A DNA stretch of 64,000 bases from JAWXCE01 sp033764775 (GTDB taxonomy: Bacteria > Pseudomonadota > Alphaproteobacteria > Rhizobiales > Rhodomicrobiaceae), in the NCBI GenBank assembly GCA_033764775.1, contig JANRIQ010000012.1, positions 89,547 to 153,546 of the forward strand. The letters are read 5' to 3'. The translations under genes and the position numbers were made by a program. Below are positions 41,863-52,134 of the stretch, piece after piece (position 1 is the stretch's first letter; every line of letters starts with the position of its first letter). Below the pieces are notes generated by a model. The model did no database searches. It was given only the letters and a program-made list of their open reading frames with translations, and was not told the DNA's origin.

Positions 41863-42453
41863 TTAAATCGAGCTGGACGTGCGGAACTTCTGCCAGGTGA
41901 TCACGACCTTGGCCCCGACGCGGGCCCGGTCGTAAAGGTCGATCACATCATTGTTGTACATACGAACGCAGCCCTTGGACACGGACTCGCCGATGAGCCA
42001 CGGCGCGTCGGTGCCATGGATGCGATACAGGGTCGAGCCGAGATAGAGCGCGCGCACGCCCATGGGGTTGCGCGGATGTCCGCCCGGCACGCTCGCCGGC
42101 AGCTTCGGGTTCTCGCGGCGCATCTGGGGCGTGGGCGTCCAGCCGGGGTTCACCTGCTTTTGGCTCACAAAGCTGACGCCCGCCCAGCGCGCCTCAGGTT
42201 TGGGTATGGCGATGGGATAGCTGATCGCCTTGCCCTTGCCGGTGATGAAATACAGCCGGCGGTCGCCGAAGCTCACAAGGATGGTGCCGGGCGCGTAGGG
42301 CGCGATGATGGAGGTGGTGTGGCGTCCGCTCGGGCCGGGATTGAACGCGCGCGCCAGTTCGTCCCAGAAATCCGCGCGCGCCTGTTGCACGCCCGAAAAG
42401 GCAACGAGAACGGCGCCCAGTACGGCCGCTTTTGCCGAGAAGTTCCGTATCAT
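41863..42453 (-). CDS. L,D-transpeptidase (YkuD family)
   Basis: 196 residues. N-terminal signal peptide ending QQARA, then a YkuD domain with LVSFGDRRLYFI and the active site HGTDAPWLIGESVSKGCVRM, the Cys being the acyl acceptor. Makes 3-3 cross-links or attaches proteins to peptidoglycan. A close homologue is encoded immediately upstream. Confidence 0.92.
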   Translation of the reverse strand: MIRNFSAKAAVLGAVLVAFSGVQQARADFWDELARAFNPGPSGRHTTSIIAPYAPGTILVSFGDRRLYFITGKGKAISYPIAIPKPEARWAGVSFVSQKQVNPGWTPTPQMRRENPKLPASVPGGHPRNPMGVRALYLGSTLYRIHGTDAPWLIGESVSKGCVRMYNNDVIDLYDRARVGAKVVITWQKFRTSSSI

Positions 42454-42492
42454 AATCCCTCCATGCTAGCTCTGACGCGTCTGGCGGCCTGT

Positions 42493-43023
42493 CTACCGCA
42501 GAACGTAAACCGGCGCGCCGATATGGACGCGCTCATATAAATCCGTGACGTCCGAATTCAGCATCCGGATGCAGCCGCTGGATGCGGCGCGTCCGATGGA
42601 GTTCGGGTCAATGGTCCCGTGTATCCGGTACTCCGTCCAACCGAGATAGATGGCGCGCACGCCAAGCGGGTTTTTCGGACCCGGCGGCATGTAGACCGGC
42701 AGATAGGGGCTGCGGCGGCGCATGGCGGGCGGCGGCGTCCAGCCCGGATTTTTGCGCTTCGACTGCACGAAGGTTTCGCCCGCCCAGCCGAATCCCTCTT
42801 TGCCGACGGCCACCTTGTAGCGAAGCGCCATGCCCGCACCGAGGGAATAATACAGCCGGCGCTCCGAATGGACGATGACAATCGCGCCCAGCGGATACGG
42901 CTTGTCCATGGTCACCAGCTCGCGCGCCGAAGCCGAGCCGACAAGCCCGGCGCCGGTCGAAACGGTCATGGCGACAGCCATGCAAACCCGCGCGATAATG
43001 TCTCGCCATGCGATCGTCGTCAT
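42493..43023 (-). CDS. L,D-transpeptidase (YkuD family), tandem homologue
   Basis: 176 residues from ATG 43023; a TTG nine codons earlier is less likely. Signal peptide, then VIVHSERRLYYSLGAGMALRY and catalytic HGTIDPNSIGRAASSGCIRM. The two genes share WAG..FV...NPGWTP...MRR..P.LP and so are duplicates. 39 bases separate them, so they are probably cotranscribed. Confidence 0.92.
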   Translation of the reverse strand: MTTIAWRDIIARVCMAVAMTVSTGAGLVGSASARELVTMDKPYPLGAIVIVHSERRLYYSLGAGMALRYKVAVGKEGFGWAGETFVQSKRKNPGWTPPPAMRRRSPYLPVYMPPGPKNPLGVRAIYLGWTEYRIHGTIDPNSIGRAASSGCIRMLNSDVTDLYERVHIGAPVYVLR

Positions 43024-43062
43024 GCTCTGCGCCCACCGTATTTGCGACAAAATAAAGCCCGA

Positions 43063-43087
43063 TTAACGCCCAGCATGGGCGCGTTAA
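43063..43087. repeat. Inverted repeat TTAACGC-N11-GCGTTAA
   Basis: Perfect 7-base arms 40 bases upstream of the transpeptidase ATG. TTAA half-sites occur at each end, but the spacing does not fit the CtrA box. Possibly an operator; the rest of the 43024-43287 intergenic region shows nothing else beyond the GAGGAGG ribosome site of the amidase gene. Confidence 0.4.
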
Positions 43088-43287
43088 ATGCCTAGCCACA
43101 GTTCATGAAGTCGGCGTTAGAGGCAAGATTGTCTCGCGGGTTTGTGAAGCCGGCGCGCTGGGCCAAACGCCTTTATGGTGAACTTGTGGCGAGCCGGCCA
43201 CAATTGCCGCAAATGGTTGCAGAGTTTCGCACTTGTCCACGGGCGCGGATCGCTTAAGGTCGGCGGCGTTCATCCGAGGAGGCCCCC

Positions 43288-44619
43288 ATGCAAGAACTCG
43301 CCCATCTGACCGCCGCCGAAGCCGCGCGGCGGATCGCGGCCGGGGAACTGCGATCGACCGAACTTGTCGCGGCGCTCATCGCGCAAATCAGCGCGCGCGA
43401 GCCGGAGGTGCAGGCGTTCGCCCATTTCGACCCCGATCAGGCCATGGAGGGAGCGAAGGCCGCCGACTTGACGCGCGAGAAAGGCGAACCGGTGGGCGCG
43501 CTGCACGGCGTGCCCGTCGCCCTCAAGGACATCATCGACACGGCGACCATGCCAACGGAGAACGGCACGCCGCTCCACGCGGGACGGCGCCCCGTGGCCG
43601 ACGCCGCCGTCGTCGCTCGGCTGCGCGAGGCGGGCGCGGTCATTCTGGGCAAGACGGTCACGGCCGAGCTGGCTGTGCTGCATCCCGGCAAGACTCGCAA
43701 TCCGGCGAACCCCGCTCACACGCCGGGCGGGTCTTCCTCCGGCTCGGCGGCGGCGGTCGCCGCGCATATGGCGCCCGCGGCGCTCGGCACGCAGACCAAC
43801 GGGTCCGTCATCCGTCCCGCCGCGTTCTGCGGCGCGCACGCCCTCAAGCCGACCTTCGGCCTCATCTCCCGCTGGGGGGTGCTGGAGGAGGCGCCCTCGC
43901 TCGACACCATCGGCGTGTTCGCCCGTTCGGTCGAGGATTTGGCGCTGCTGACGGATTGTCTCGCCGGCTTCGATCCGCGCGACCCAGACATGCGGCCCGC
44001 CCCGCGCGCGCCCATGCGCCCCATCGCCATGTCGGAGCCGCCCATTCCGCCGCTGTTCGCCTTCATCAAAACTCCCGTCTGGGAGAAGGCCAGCGCCGCC
44101 ACCGTCGACGCTTTCGCCGAACTCGCGGAGACCCTCGGCGCCCAATGCCGCGAGGTCGAGCTTCCCGCCGCGTTCAACCACGTGTACGAGATGCAGCGCG
44201 TCGTCATGCTGTCGGAGTTGGCGGTCAGCTACGGGCGGCTGTACGATGCGGGCTCCTCCCAGATGAGCGCGGTGCTGCGCGGCCTGATCGAGGAGGGGCG
44301 CCGCTACGCCGCCGGCGACTATATCCGCGCCCGCCGCGCCCAAGAGGCGCTGTGGCCCGTTCTCGCCGAGGTCTTCGAGAATTTCGACGCGATCCTGACG
44401 CCCGCCGCGCCAGGCCCCGCGCCCGCCGGACTTGACGCCACCGGCGACCCGTCGTTCTGCACCTTGTGGACATATTTCGGCGCGCCGGCCCTCAACCTGC
44501 CGCTGTTCGCGGTGGACGGCCTGCCCATGGGCGCGCAACTGGTCGGCGCGCGCGGAGAGGACGCCCGCCTCATGCGGACGGCGCGCTGGCTGGAGCGGTT
44601 CGCGGAGACCGGCTCTTAA
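43288..44619 (+). CDS. Amidase signature family hydrolase
   Basis: 443 residues. Ser-Ser-Lys triad features: VALKDIIDT with the catalytic Lys, and the amidase signature GGSSSGSAAAVAAHMAPAALGTQTNGSVIRPA. Preceded by GAGGAGG. It lies 82 bases upstream of the XRE-cupin regulator and the methylamine genes, so an amide or formamide-type substrate feeding that pathway is possible, but the substrate is not shown by the sequence. A GatA role is unlikely because no gatB/C is near. Confidence 0.87.
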   Translation: MQELAHLTAAEAARRIAAGELRSTELVAALIAQISAREPEVQAFAHFDPDQAMEGAKAADLTREKGEPVGALHGVPVALKDIIDTATMPTENGTPLHAGRRPVADAAVVARLREAGAVILGKTVTAELAVLHPGKTRNPANPAHTPGGSSSGSAAAVAAHMAPAALGTQTNGSVIRPAAFCGAHALKPTFGLISRWGVLEEAPSLDTIGVFARSVEDLALLTDCLAGFDPRDPDMRPAPRAPMRPIAMSEPPIPPLFAFIKTPVWEKASAATVDAFAELAETLGAQCREVELPAAFNHVYEMQRVVMLSELAVSYGRLYDAGSSQMSAVLRGLIEEGRRYAAGDYIRARRAQEALWPVLAEVFENFDAILTPAAPGPAPAGLDATGDPSFCTLWTYFGAPALNLPLFAVDGLPMGAQLVGARGEDARLMRTARWLERFAETGS

Positions 44620-44701
44620 TTTTCTCTTGCGATCGCGTCATGCTCTATACACCGCGGCGTATTGGCGTCAGGTTTGCTAAGAGCCAAACGACGCGAGAGC
44701 C

Positions 44702-45364
44702 ATGGACAAGACCGCGAACGACGACAAAGGCGAGACAGCGTTGAAATCCGGCGCCGCGACCTACGTCACCGGGTCGAGCGCGCCGCCCCGTAAGGCTAAG
44801 ACCCTGGAGCAATCCATCGGCGCGTTCATTCGCCAGCAGCGGCGACGGCTCGACCTGAAGGGCGGCGACCTGGCCGCGGCCGCGTCGATCTCAACGAGCA
44901 TGCTGTCCAAGATCGAAAACGGACAGATTTCGCCGTCGCTCGGCACGCTTCAGGCCCTCGCGCAGGCGCTGAACGCGCCGCTCACCGCGTTTTTCGCCAG
45001 TCATGAGGAGCGGCGGGATTGCTGCTTCGTGAAGGCCGGGCAAGGCGCGGCCATCGAACGGCGCGGCACAAAAGCGGGGCATCATTACAACCTTCTCGGG
45101 CACTCCATCGCCGGGGACGTGGTTGTTGAGCCTTATCTCATCACTTTGAGCGACAACGCCGCGCCCTACACCGCCTTTCAGCATGAAGGCGTCGAGTTAA
45201 TCTACATGTTGACAGGCAAAGTTGTTTACAAACACTCCGATCAGACTTACGCGCTGGAGCCTGGCGATACGCTTTTGTTTGACGCGACGGCGCCCCACGG
45301 CCCTGAAGCTTTGACACAACTGCCGATGACTTATCTTTCGGTGATCGTCTACTCACGCCCATAG
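44702..45364 (+). CDS. XRE-family regulator with C-terminal cupin
   Basis: 220 residues. Helix-turn-helix at about residues 40-90 (IGAFIRQQRRRLDLKGGDLAAAASISTSMLSKIENGQISPSL) and a cupin domain at about 150-215 (HEGVELIYMLTGKVVYKHSDQTYALEPGDTLLFDATAPHG). This HTH-cupin type is common beside glxBCD/mgsABC-gmaS operons and probably controls the genes starting at 45446, with the cupin sensing a small molecule. Confidence 0.88.
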   Translation: MDKTANDDKGETALKSGAATYVTGSSAPPRKAKTLEQSIGAFIRQQRRRLDLKGGDLAAAASISTSMLSKIENGQISPSLGTLQALAQALNAPLTAFFASHEERRDCCFVKAGQGAAIERRGTKAGHHYNLLGHSIAGDVVVEPYLITLSDNAAPYTAFQHEGVELIYMLTGKVVYKHSDQTYALEPGDTLLFDATAPHGPEALTQLPMTYLSVIVYSRP

Positions 45365-45445
45365 TTTCTCTTTAAGAAAATTAATTTCGCCTTATTGACA
45401 ACGCACCATGCGGCTGGCTTCCTCTCCGCAGGTTGGAGGGCAGTC

Positions 45446-46342
45446 ATGTGCGGAATTGTCGGTCTGTTCGCGAAAAGCCAGGCGATGGAGGCGCAGCTCG
45501 GCGCCCACTTGGCGCAAATGCTGGGCGTGATGTGCGACCGTGGGCCGGACTCGGCGGGCTTCGCGGTCTACGGCGCGGGACGCGACGGCGCGGTCAAGGT
45601 CACCGTGCGCGGGCCGGAGGGCTATGATTTCGCCGCTCTCGCGGATGCGGCCCGCGCCAAGGTGGGCGCAGCCGTCGCTGTCCGCCCTATCGCCACCCAC
45701 GCCGTGTTCACCGTGCCAGAGAGCGCCGCGAAAGCGTTCGCCGCTTTCATCGCCGCTACCCCCGACGTAAGCGTCGTCAGCGAGGGCGAGCGCATCGAGG
45801 TCTACAAGGAGGTCGGCTTGCCGCCGGATGTGGCGCGCCGGTTCGGACTTGCCGAGATGTCCGGCACGCACGGCATCGGGCACACGCGCATGGCGACGGA
45901 GTCCGCCGTCACGACGAACGGCGCGCACCCGTTCACCACCGGGCCGGATCAATGCCTCGTGCACAACGGCTCGCTCTCGAACCACAACGCCGTGCGCCGC
46001 GCGCTGCAGCGCGAGGGCTTTACGTTCAAAACGGACAACGACTCGGAGGTCGCCGCCGCCTATCTCAGCGCGCAGATGCGACGCGGCAAGAGCCTCGGGC
46101 AAGCCCTCGAAGCCGGGCTGAACGATCTCGACGGCTTTTACACCTTCGTCGTCGGCACCGAGTCCGGCTTCGGCGTGCTGCGCGACCCCATCGCTTGCAA
46201 GCCCGCCGTTATGGCCGAAACCGAGGATTACGTGGCGTTCGGCTCGGAGTATCGCGCCCTCGCGGGGTTGCCTGGCGTCGGCGCCGCGCGTGTGTGGGAG
46301 CCGGAGCCGGCGAAGGTCTATTTCTGGGAGCGCCGCGCATGA
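45446..46342 (+). CDS. mgsA: N-methylglutamate synthase subunit A (class II glutamine amidotransferase domain)
   Basis: 298 residues. It starts MCGIVGLFAKS, so Cys2 becomes the N-terminal nucleophile; GIGHTRMATES and VHNGSLSNHNAVRRAL are the other Ntn-amidotransferase motifs. In N-methylglutamate synthase this subunit releases methylamine or ammonia from gamma-glutamylmethylamide. ATG 45446 is required by Cys2 and has GGAGGG upstream. Overlaps mgsB by 4 bases. Also annotated glxB in related genomes. Confidence 0.88.
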   Translation: MCGIVGLFAKSQAMEAQLGAHLAQMLGVMCDRGPDSAGFAVYGAGRDGAVKVTVRGPEGYDFAALADAARAKVGAAVAVRPIATHAVFTVPESAAKAFAAFIAATPDVSVVSEGERIEVYKEVGLPPDVARRFGLAEMSGTHGIGHTRMATESAVTTNGAHPFTTGPDQCLVHNGSLSNHNAVRRALQREGFTFKTDNDSEVAAAYLSAQMRRGKSLGQALEAGLNDLDGFYTFVVGTESGFGVLRDPIACKPAVMAETEDYVAFGSEYRALAGLPGVGAARVWEPEPAKVYFWERRA

Positions 46343-47043
46343 TGATCGCCGATCCGCGCATCTTCGACCTCGCGACCGCGCCTTTACGCGAGTTGAACCA
46401 GGCTCTGCATGACCTTGGCCCAGACACGAACATGCGGCACTGGCGGGTGCGGAACCCGGAAGGGCGCCACGCCATCGCCTGCGGCCTTGACGCGCCGGTG
46501 ACCGTGGAGATCGAGGGTCACGCGGGCTATTATTGCGCCGGGCACAACAAGCAGGCGACCGTGATCGTGCACGGCAATGCAGGCGTCGGCGTCGCGGAGA
46601 ACATGATGTCGGGCCTCGTCCATGTGAAAGGCGACGCGAGCCAGTCGGCGGGCGCGTCCGCGCATGGCGGGATGCTCATCATCGACGGCTCGGCGTCCGC
46701 CCGCTGCGGCATCTCGCTGAAGGGCGCGGACATCATCGTGCGCGGCTCGGTGGGGCACATGTCGGCGTTCATGGCGCAGGCGGGCTCGATGATCGTGTTC
46801 GGCGACGCGGGCGAGGCGCTGGGCGACTCGCTGTATGAGGCGAAGTTGTTCGTGCGCGGCTCGGTCGCCAGCCTCGGCGCTGACTGCGTGCGGAAAAAGC
46901 TCGGCGATAAGTCGAAGGCGCTGCTGTACGAGAAGCTGGAGGCGGCGGGGCTGGCGGGGCAAATCGACGTGTCCGAGTTCACCCGCTACGGCTCCGCCCG
47001 CAACCTCTATCATTTCCACGTCGACAACGCAGGGGCGTATTAA
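46339..47043 (+). CDS. mgsB: N-methylglutamate synthase subunit B (glutamate-synthase GXGXG domain)
   Basis: 234 residues of beta-helix type with repeated G-x-x-G patterns: VIVHGNAGVGVAENMMSGLVHVKGDASQSAGASAHGGML and MIVFGDAGEALGDSLYEAKLFVRGSVASLG. It matches the C-terminal GXGXG domain of glutamate synthase as a separate protein, the arrangement of MgsB/GlxC. ATG 46339, overlapping the mgsA stop; a second Met follows directly. Confidence 0.87.
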   Translation: MMIADPRIFDLATAPLRELNQALHDLGPDTNMRHWRVRNPEGRHAIACGLDAPVTVEIEGHAGYYCAGHNKQATVIVHGNAGVGVAENMMSGLVHVKGDASQSAGASAHGGMLIIDGSASARCGISLKGADIIVRGSVGHMSAFMAQAGSMIVFGDAGEALGDSLYEAKLFVRGSVASLGADCVRKKLGDKSKALLYEKLEAAGLAGQIDVSEFTRYGSARNLYHFHVDNAGAY

Positions 47044-48377
47044 TGACTGAGCACGTCAAGCCGCGCACGCTGCCGCGTTATTCAGCCACTTTCGACCCGC
47101 ACACGCTGGCGGAAATCCGCCGGGCGGCGGCGACGGGCATTTATGATATCCGCGGCGCCGGGGCGAAACGCAAGCTGCCGCATTTCGACGACCTGCTGTT
47201 TCTCGGCGCATCCATCAGCCGCTACCCGCTGGAGGGTTACCGCGAGAAATGCGAAACCGCCGTCACGCTCGGCGCGCGCTTCGCGAAAAAGCCGATCGAA
47301 CTGAAAATCCCCATCACCATCGCGGGCATGAGCTTCGGCTCGCTCTCGGCGCAGGCGAAGGAGGCGCTGGGGCGCGGCGCGACGATTGCGGGCACATCCA
47401 CCACGACCGGCGACGGCGGCATGACGCCGGAGGAGCGAGGGCACTCGAAAACGCTGGTCTATCAGGTGCTTCCCTCGCGCTACGGCCTCAATCCGGACGA
47501 CCTGCGCAAGGCCGACGCCATCGAGATCGTCGTGGGCCAAGGCGCCAAGCCCGGCGGCGGCGGGATGCTGCTCGGCCAGAAGGTGGGCCCGCGCGTCGCC
47601 AAAATGCGTACGCTGCCAGAGGGCATCGACCAGCGCTCCGCGTGTCGTCACCCGGACTGGACGGGGCCGGACGACCTGGAAATCAAGATCGAGGAGCTGC
47701 GCGAGATCACCGACTGGCAAAAGCCGATTTATGTCAAAGTCGGCGCGTCGCGGCCTTACTATGACACGGCGCTGGCGGTGAAATCCGGCGCGGATGTGGT
47801 GGTGCTCGACGGAATGCAGGGCGGCACGGCGGCGACGCAGGAGGTGTTCATCGAGCATGTTGGGCTGCCGACGCTCGCCGCGCTACCGCAGGCGGTGAAG
47901 GCGCTGCAGGATTTGGGGATGCATCGCAAGGTGCAGCTCATCATTTCGGGCGGCATCCGCAACGGCGCGGATGTGGCGAAAGCGCTGGCGCTTGGCGCGG
48001 ACGCAGTCGCGATCGGCACGGCGGCGCTGGTCGCGCTCGGCGATAACGATCCGGCTCTAGAGGATGAATATCAGGCGCTTGGCGCGACGGCGGGCGCTTA
48101 TGACGACTGGCACGAGGGGCGTGACCCGGCGGGCATCACGACGCAAGACCCTGAACTTGCCGCGCGCCTCGACCCGGTGCTCGGCGGGCGGCGGCTGGCG
48201 AATTACCTCGCGGTGATGACGCTGGAGGCTCAGACCATCGCGCGCGCCTGCGGCAAGTCGCACCTGCACAATTTGGAGCCAGAAGACCTCGTCGCGCTCA
48301 CCATCGAGGCCGCCGCCATGGCCCGCGTGCCGCTGGCGGGCACCGACTGGGTGCCGGGCGTCGGCGGACGCGGGTGA
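47043..48377 (+). CDS. mgsC: N-methylglutamate synthase subunit C (FMN/Fe-S glutamate-synthase-like)
   Basis: 444 residues. FMN-binding TIM-barrel with PITIAGMSFGSLSAQAKEALGRGA, GQGAKPGGGGMLLGQKV, PIYVKVGAS and LIISGGIRNGADVAKALALGADAVAIGTAAL, all typical of the glutamate synthase large-subunit core. In MgsC it makes N-methylglutamate from methylamine and 2-oxoglutarate. It overlaps mgsB by one base (TAATG). 68 bases on lies gmaS. Confidence 0.9.
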   Translation: MTEHVKPRTLPRYSATFDPHTLAEIRRAAATGIYDIRGAGAKRKLPHFDDLLFLGASISRYPLEGYREKCETAVTLGARFAKKPIELKIPITIAGMSFGSLSAQAKEALGRGATIAGTSTTTGDGGMTPEERGHSKTLVYQVLPSRYGLNPDDLRKADAIEIVVGQGAKPGGGGMLLGQKVGPRVAKMRTLPEGIDQRSACRHPDWTGPDDLEIKIEELREITDWQKPIYVKVGASRPYYDTALAVKSGADVVVLDGMQGGTAATQEVFIEHVGLPTLAALPQAVKALQDLGMHRKVQLIISGGIRNGADVAKALALGADAVAIGTAALVALGDNDPALEDEYQALGATAGAYDDWHEGRDPAGITTQDPELAARLDPVLGGRRLANYLAVMTLEAQTIARACGKSHLHNLEPEDLVALTIEAAAMARVPLAGTDWVPGVGGRG

Positions 48378-48445
48378 TGTTCTGGCGGCGCCGCATTGCA
48401 ACAAAAAGCGCCGCCGCGTCGGCGCCATCACAAGGGAGCGAGAGC

Positions 48446-49747
48446 ATGAGCATCGATCTGGCGGCGGAAGCCAAGGCGCGCGGCATCAAGTATTTTCTCA
48501 TCTCGTTCAGCGACCTGTTCGGCGTGGTGCGCTCCAAGCTAGTGCCCGCCGCCGCCATCAACGATATGGCGAAGACCGGCGCGGGGTTCGCGGGCTTCGC
48601 GACCTGGCTCGACATGACGCCAGCAGACAGCGACATGTTCGCAGTGCCGGACCCGGCCTCGCTCATCCAGTTGCCGTGGAAGCCCGAGGTCGGCTGGCTG
48701 GCCGCCGATCCGGTCATGGACGGCAAGATCGTGAGCCAAGCGCCGCGCAACGTGCTGAAAGCGCAGATCGCGAAAGCGGCCGCGCAGGGGCTACAGATGA
48801 AAACCGGCGTCGAATGCGAGTATTTCCTGATCTCCGCCGACGGCTCGGACATCTCCGACGCCGCCGACCGGCAGGCCAAGCCCTGCTACGACCAGTCCGC
48901 GCTCATGCGCCGCTATGATGTGGTGACGGAAATCTGCGACGCCATGCTGGCGCTCGGCTGGAAGCCCTATCAGAATGACCACGAGGACGCGAACGGCCAG
49001 TTCGAGATGAATTGGGACTATGACGACGCGCTCGTCACCGCCGACCGGCACACCTTCTTCAAATATATGGTCAAGGCTATCGCCGAGAAACACGGCCTGC
49101 GCGCGACCTTCATGCCGAAGCCGTTCATGCACCTGACGGGCAATGGCTGCCACGCGCACGTGTCGCTGTGGCAGGGCGGGCGCAACGTCTTCCACGACGA
49201 GGCGGGCGAGCTTGGCCTGTCGCTCGCAGCGAAGCAGTTCATGGGCGGCATCGTCCACAACGCCGAGGCGCTCGCCGCGATCACCAATCCCAGCGTGAAC
49301 TCCTATAAGCGGCTGAATGCGCCCGTCACGCTGTCCGGCGCGACCTGGTCGCCGAACACCATCACCTGGGCGGGCAACAACCGCACGCATATGATCCGCA
49401 TCCCCGATCCGGGCCGCTTCGAACTGCGCCTGGCGGATGGCGCGGTGAACCCGTATCTGCTGCAGGCGGCGGTTCTGGCGGCGGGCCTCGACGGCATGGT
49501 GAACGGCCGCGACCCCGGCCCGCGCCTCGACATCAACATGTACACCGAGCCTCACAAGGCGGAGGGCGCGAAGAAGCTTCCGCTCAACCTGCTCGACGCG
49601 CTGCGGGCGCTGCAGGCTTCGCCGGTGCTGCGGGCCAGCCTCGGCGAGCCGTTCGTCTCGGCCTATCTGAAGCTGAAGCGCGACGACTGGAACAGCTACT
49701 GCCGCCACCTCAGCCAGTGGGAACGCGACGCCACCCTCGACTGTTAA
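48446..49747 (+). CDS. gmaS: Glutamate--methylamine ligase (gamma-glutamylmethylamide synthetase)
   Basis: 433 residues, glutamine-synthetase fold (type III-like GlnT). Motifs: VECEYFLIS, QFEMNWDYDDALVTADRHTFFKYMVK, FMPKPF..LTGNGCHAHVSLW and NNRTHMIRIPDPGRFELRLADGAVNPYL. Its place directly after mgsABC favours GmaS, which ligates methylamine to glutamate, over ordinary glutamine synthetase. ATG 48446 follows GGGAGCGAGAG. The N-methylglutamate dehydrogenase genes (mgd) are not in the window. Confidence 0.88.
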   Translation: MSIDLAAEAKARGIKYFLISFSDLFGVVRSKLVPAAAINDMAKTGAGFAGFATWLDMTPADSDMFAVPDPASLIQLPWKPEVGWLAADPVMDGKIVSQAPRNVLKAQIAKAAAQGLQMKTGVECEYFLISADGSDISDAADRQAKPCYDQSALMRRYDVVTEICDAMLALGWKPYQNDHEDANGQFEMNWDYDDALVTADRHTFFKYMVKAIAEKHGLRATFMPKPFMHLTGNGCHAHVSLWQGGRNVFHDEAGELGLSLAAKQFMGGIVHNAEALAAITNPSVNSYKRLNAPVTLSGATWSPNTITWAGNNRTHMIRIPDPGRFELRLADGAVNPYLLQAAVLAAGLDGMVNGRDPGPRLDINMYTEPHKAEGAKKLPLNLLDALRALQASPVLRASLGEPFVSAYLKLKRDDWNSYCRHLSQWERDATLDC

Positions 49748-49801
49748 CATCCGCCTCGGCGCTGCGTGAGCGTCCGGCGGTGTGATGCGTGTGGAGGCGA
49801 T

Positions 49802-50200
49802 ATGCGGTTTGTTGTTTTGGCGGCCGGAGCTTTGCTGACAAGCGTGGCGGCGGCGCAAACCGGAGGCCTTCCCGGCACAACCTGGCGCGCCGAGGACATT
49901 CGCGGCGGCGGCGTTATCGACACCGCGCAGTCCACGATCTCGTTTGAGGACGGCAACGTCATCAATGGCGACGGCGCCTGCAATCGCTATCGCGGCGCGG
50001 TGACGGTGGACGGCGAGAACATGCAGTTCGGGCAGATCGCCTCCACCAAGAAGCTTTGCCCGCCGGCCCTAATGGATCAGGAGACCAAGTTTTTCGCCGC
50101 CTTGGAGGCCGCCCGCACATTTGTTTTGGACGGCCCCTATCTGCGCATCCGCGACGAGAAAGGCGCAGAATTGCTGCGCCTCACGCAGATTAAGAATTGA
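49802..50200 (+). CDS. Secreted META-domain (HslJ-like) protein
   Basis: 132 residues from ATG 49802 (GGAGG upstream). Signal peptide (FVVLAAGALLTSVAAAQ), then one META/DUF306 domain with GTTWRAEDIRGGGVID, ISFEDGNVINGDGACNRYRG and STKKLCPPALMDQETKFFAAL. No lipobox. Family role is unclear, often linked to envelope stress. Converges with the efflux operon; the genes abut with no gap. Confidence 0.82.
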   Translation: MRFVVLAAGALLTSVAAAQTGGLPGTTWRAEDIRGGGVIDTAQSTISFEDGNVINGDGACNRYRGAVTVDGENMQFGQIASTKKLCPPALMDQETKFFAALEAARTFVLDGPYLRIRDEKGAELLRLTQIKN

Positions 50201-51429
50201 TCATTCGTAGCGCAAAGCGTCGATGGGGTTGAGGCTCGCCGCCTTGCGCGCGGGCACGAAGCCGAATACGACGCCCACAAAAGCCGACGCGGCGATGGCG
50301 ATGAGCACAATGTCGGCGTTGATGAGGATCGGCATTTCCGCCAGTTGCGTCACGCCCCACGTGGCCGCCACGCCAATCGCCAGGCCTATCGCCCCGCCGA
50401 TCAGGCACAAAACCACCGACTCAGTGAGGAATTGCGCGAGAATGTCGCGTCGCTGCGCTCCTACCGCCATGCGCAGTCCGATCTCGCGCGTGCGCTCCGT
50501 CACCGAGACGAGCATGATGTTCATGATGCCGATGCCGCCGACGATCAGGCTGATCGCGGCGGTGGCGGCGAGCAGCCAGGTGAGCGTCTGCTGAGCCGCC
50601 CGCCGCGCGGAGACGATCTCAGCCACGTTGCGCACCGAGAAATTGTCCGGGTCGCCCGGGCCGATGCGCCGCCGCTCGCGCAGAATATCCTCGATCTCGC
50701 CCTGCACCTCGCGGGCGTCGGCCGTCTCGCTCATCTTGGCGAGGATCGTCCCCACCTGGTTCGGTACGGTGAGGTTCTGCCCGGCGAGCCGCGAGCGCGC
50801 GGTGGAGATGGGGATGAACGCCACGTCGTCCTGATCGCGCCAGCCTCCTGTCGCGCCGCGCGTGCGCATGACGCCGATCACCTCGAAGGGCACGCCGGCC
50901 ACGCGGATCTGCTCGCCCACGGGCGATGCGGCGCCGAACAGCTGCCGCACCACCGAGGTTCCGAGCACCACCACCTTGGCGCCTCCCGCCGCCTCCTCCG
51001 CCGTGAAGAAGCGCCCCTCCTCCACCGGCCAGTCGCGCACGTCCGGAAACTCGGAATGCGCGCCCGTCACCTGCGCCGTCCAATTGGCGTTGCCGTAGAT
51101 GAGCGCCACGGTGACGCTGAGACTTCCTGTGGCCGAGGCGATCTCCGGCACGCGGTCGATGATGGCCTCCATGTCGCTTTGCGCGAAAGGCGGCGCCGAG
51201 CCCGCGCCCTGCCTGCGCCCGCCGCCGCGCGCCGAGCCAGGCGAGATCGTCAGCATATTGGTGCCGAGCGCGCTGATCTGGCTCTCCACCTGTTGCCGCG
51301 CGCCTGACCCGATCGCCGACATGACGATGACGGACGCCACGCCAATAATGATGCCGAGCGTCGTCAGGATCGAGCGCATGGCGTTCAGCCGGATCGCAAC
51401 GAGCGCCGGGGACAGGTAATCGCCGAGCC

Positions 51430-51433
<4 letters not shown>
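50201..51433 (-). CDS. MacB-type ABC transporter permease
   Basis: 410 residues with the MacB/FtsX layout: helix 1 near residues 18-45 (MRSILTTLGIIIGVASVIVMSAIG), a large periplasmic domain with SALGTNMLTISPGSARGGG, and three C-terminal helices starting LTWLLAATAAISLIVGGIGIMNIMLVSVTERTREIGLRMAVGA. ATPase and permease are separate genes here. Third gene of the operon, overlapping the ATPase by 4 bases. Confidence 0.92.
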
Positions 51434-52130
<697 letters not shown>

Positions 52131-52134
<4 letters not shown>

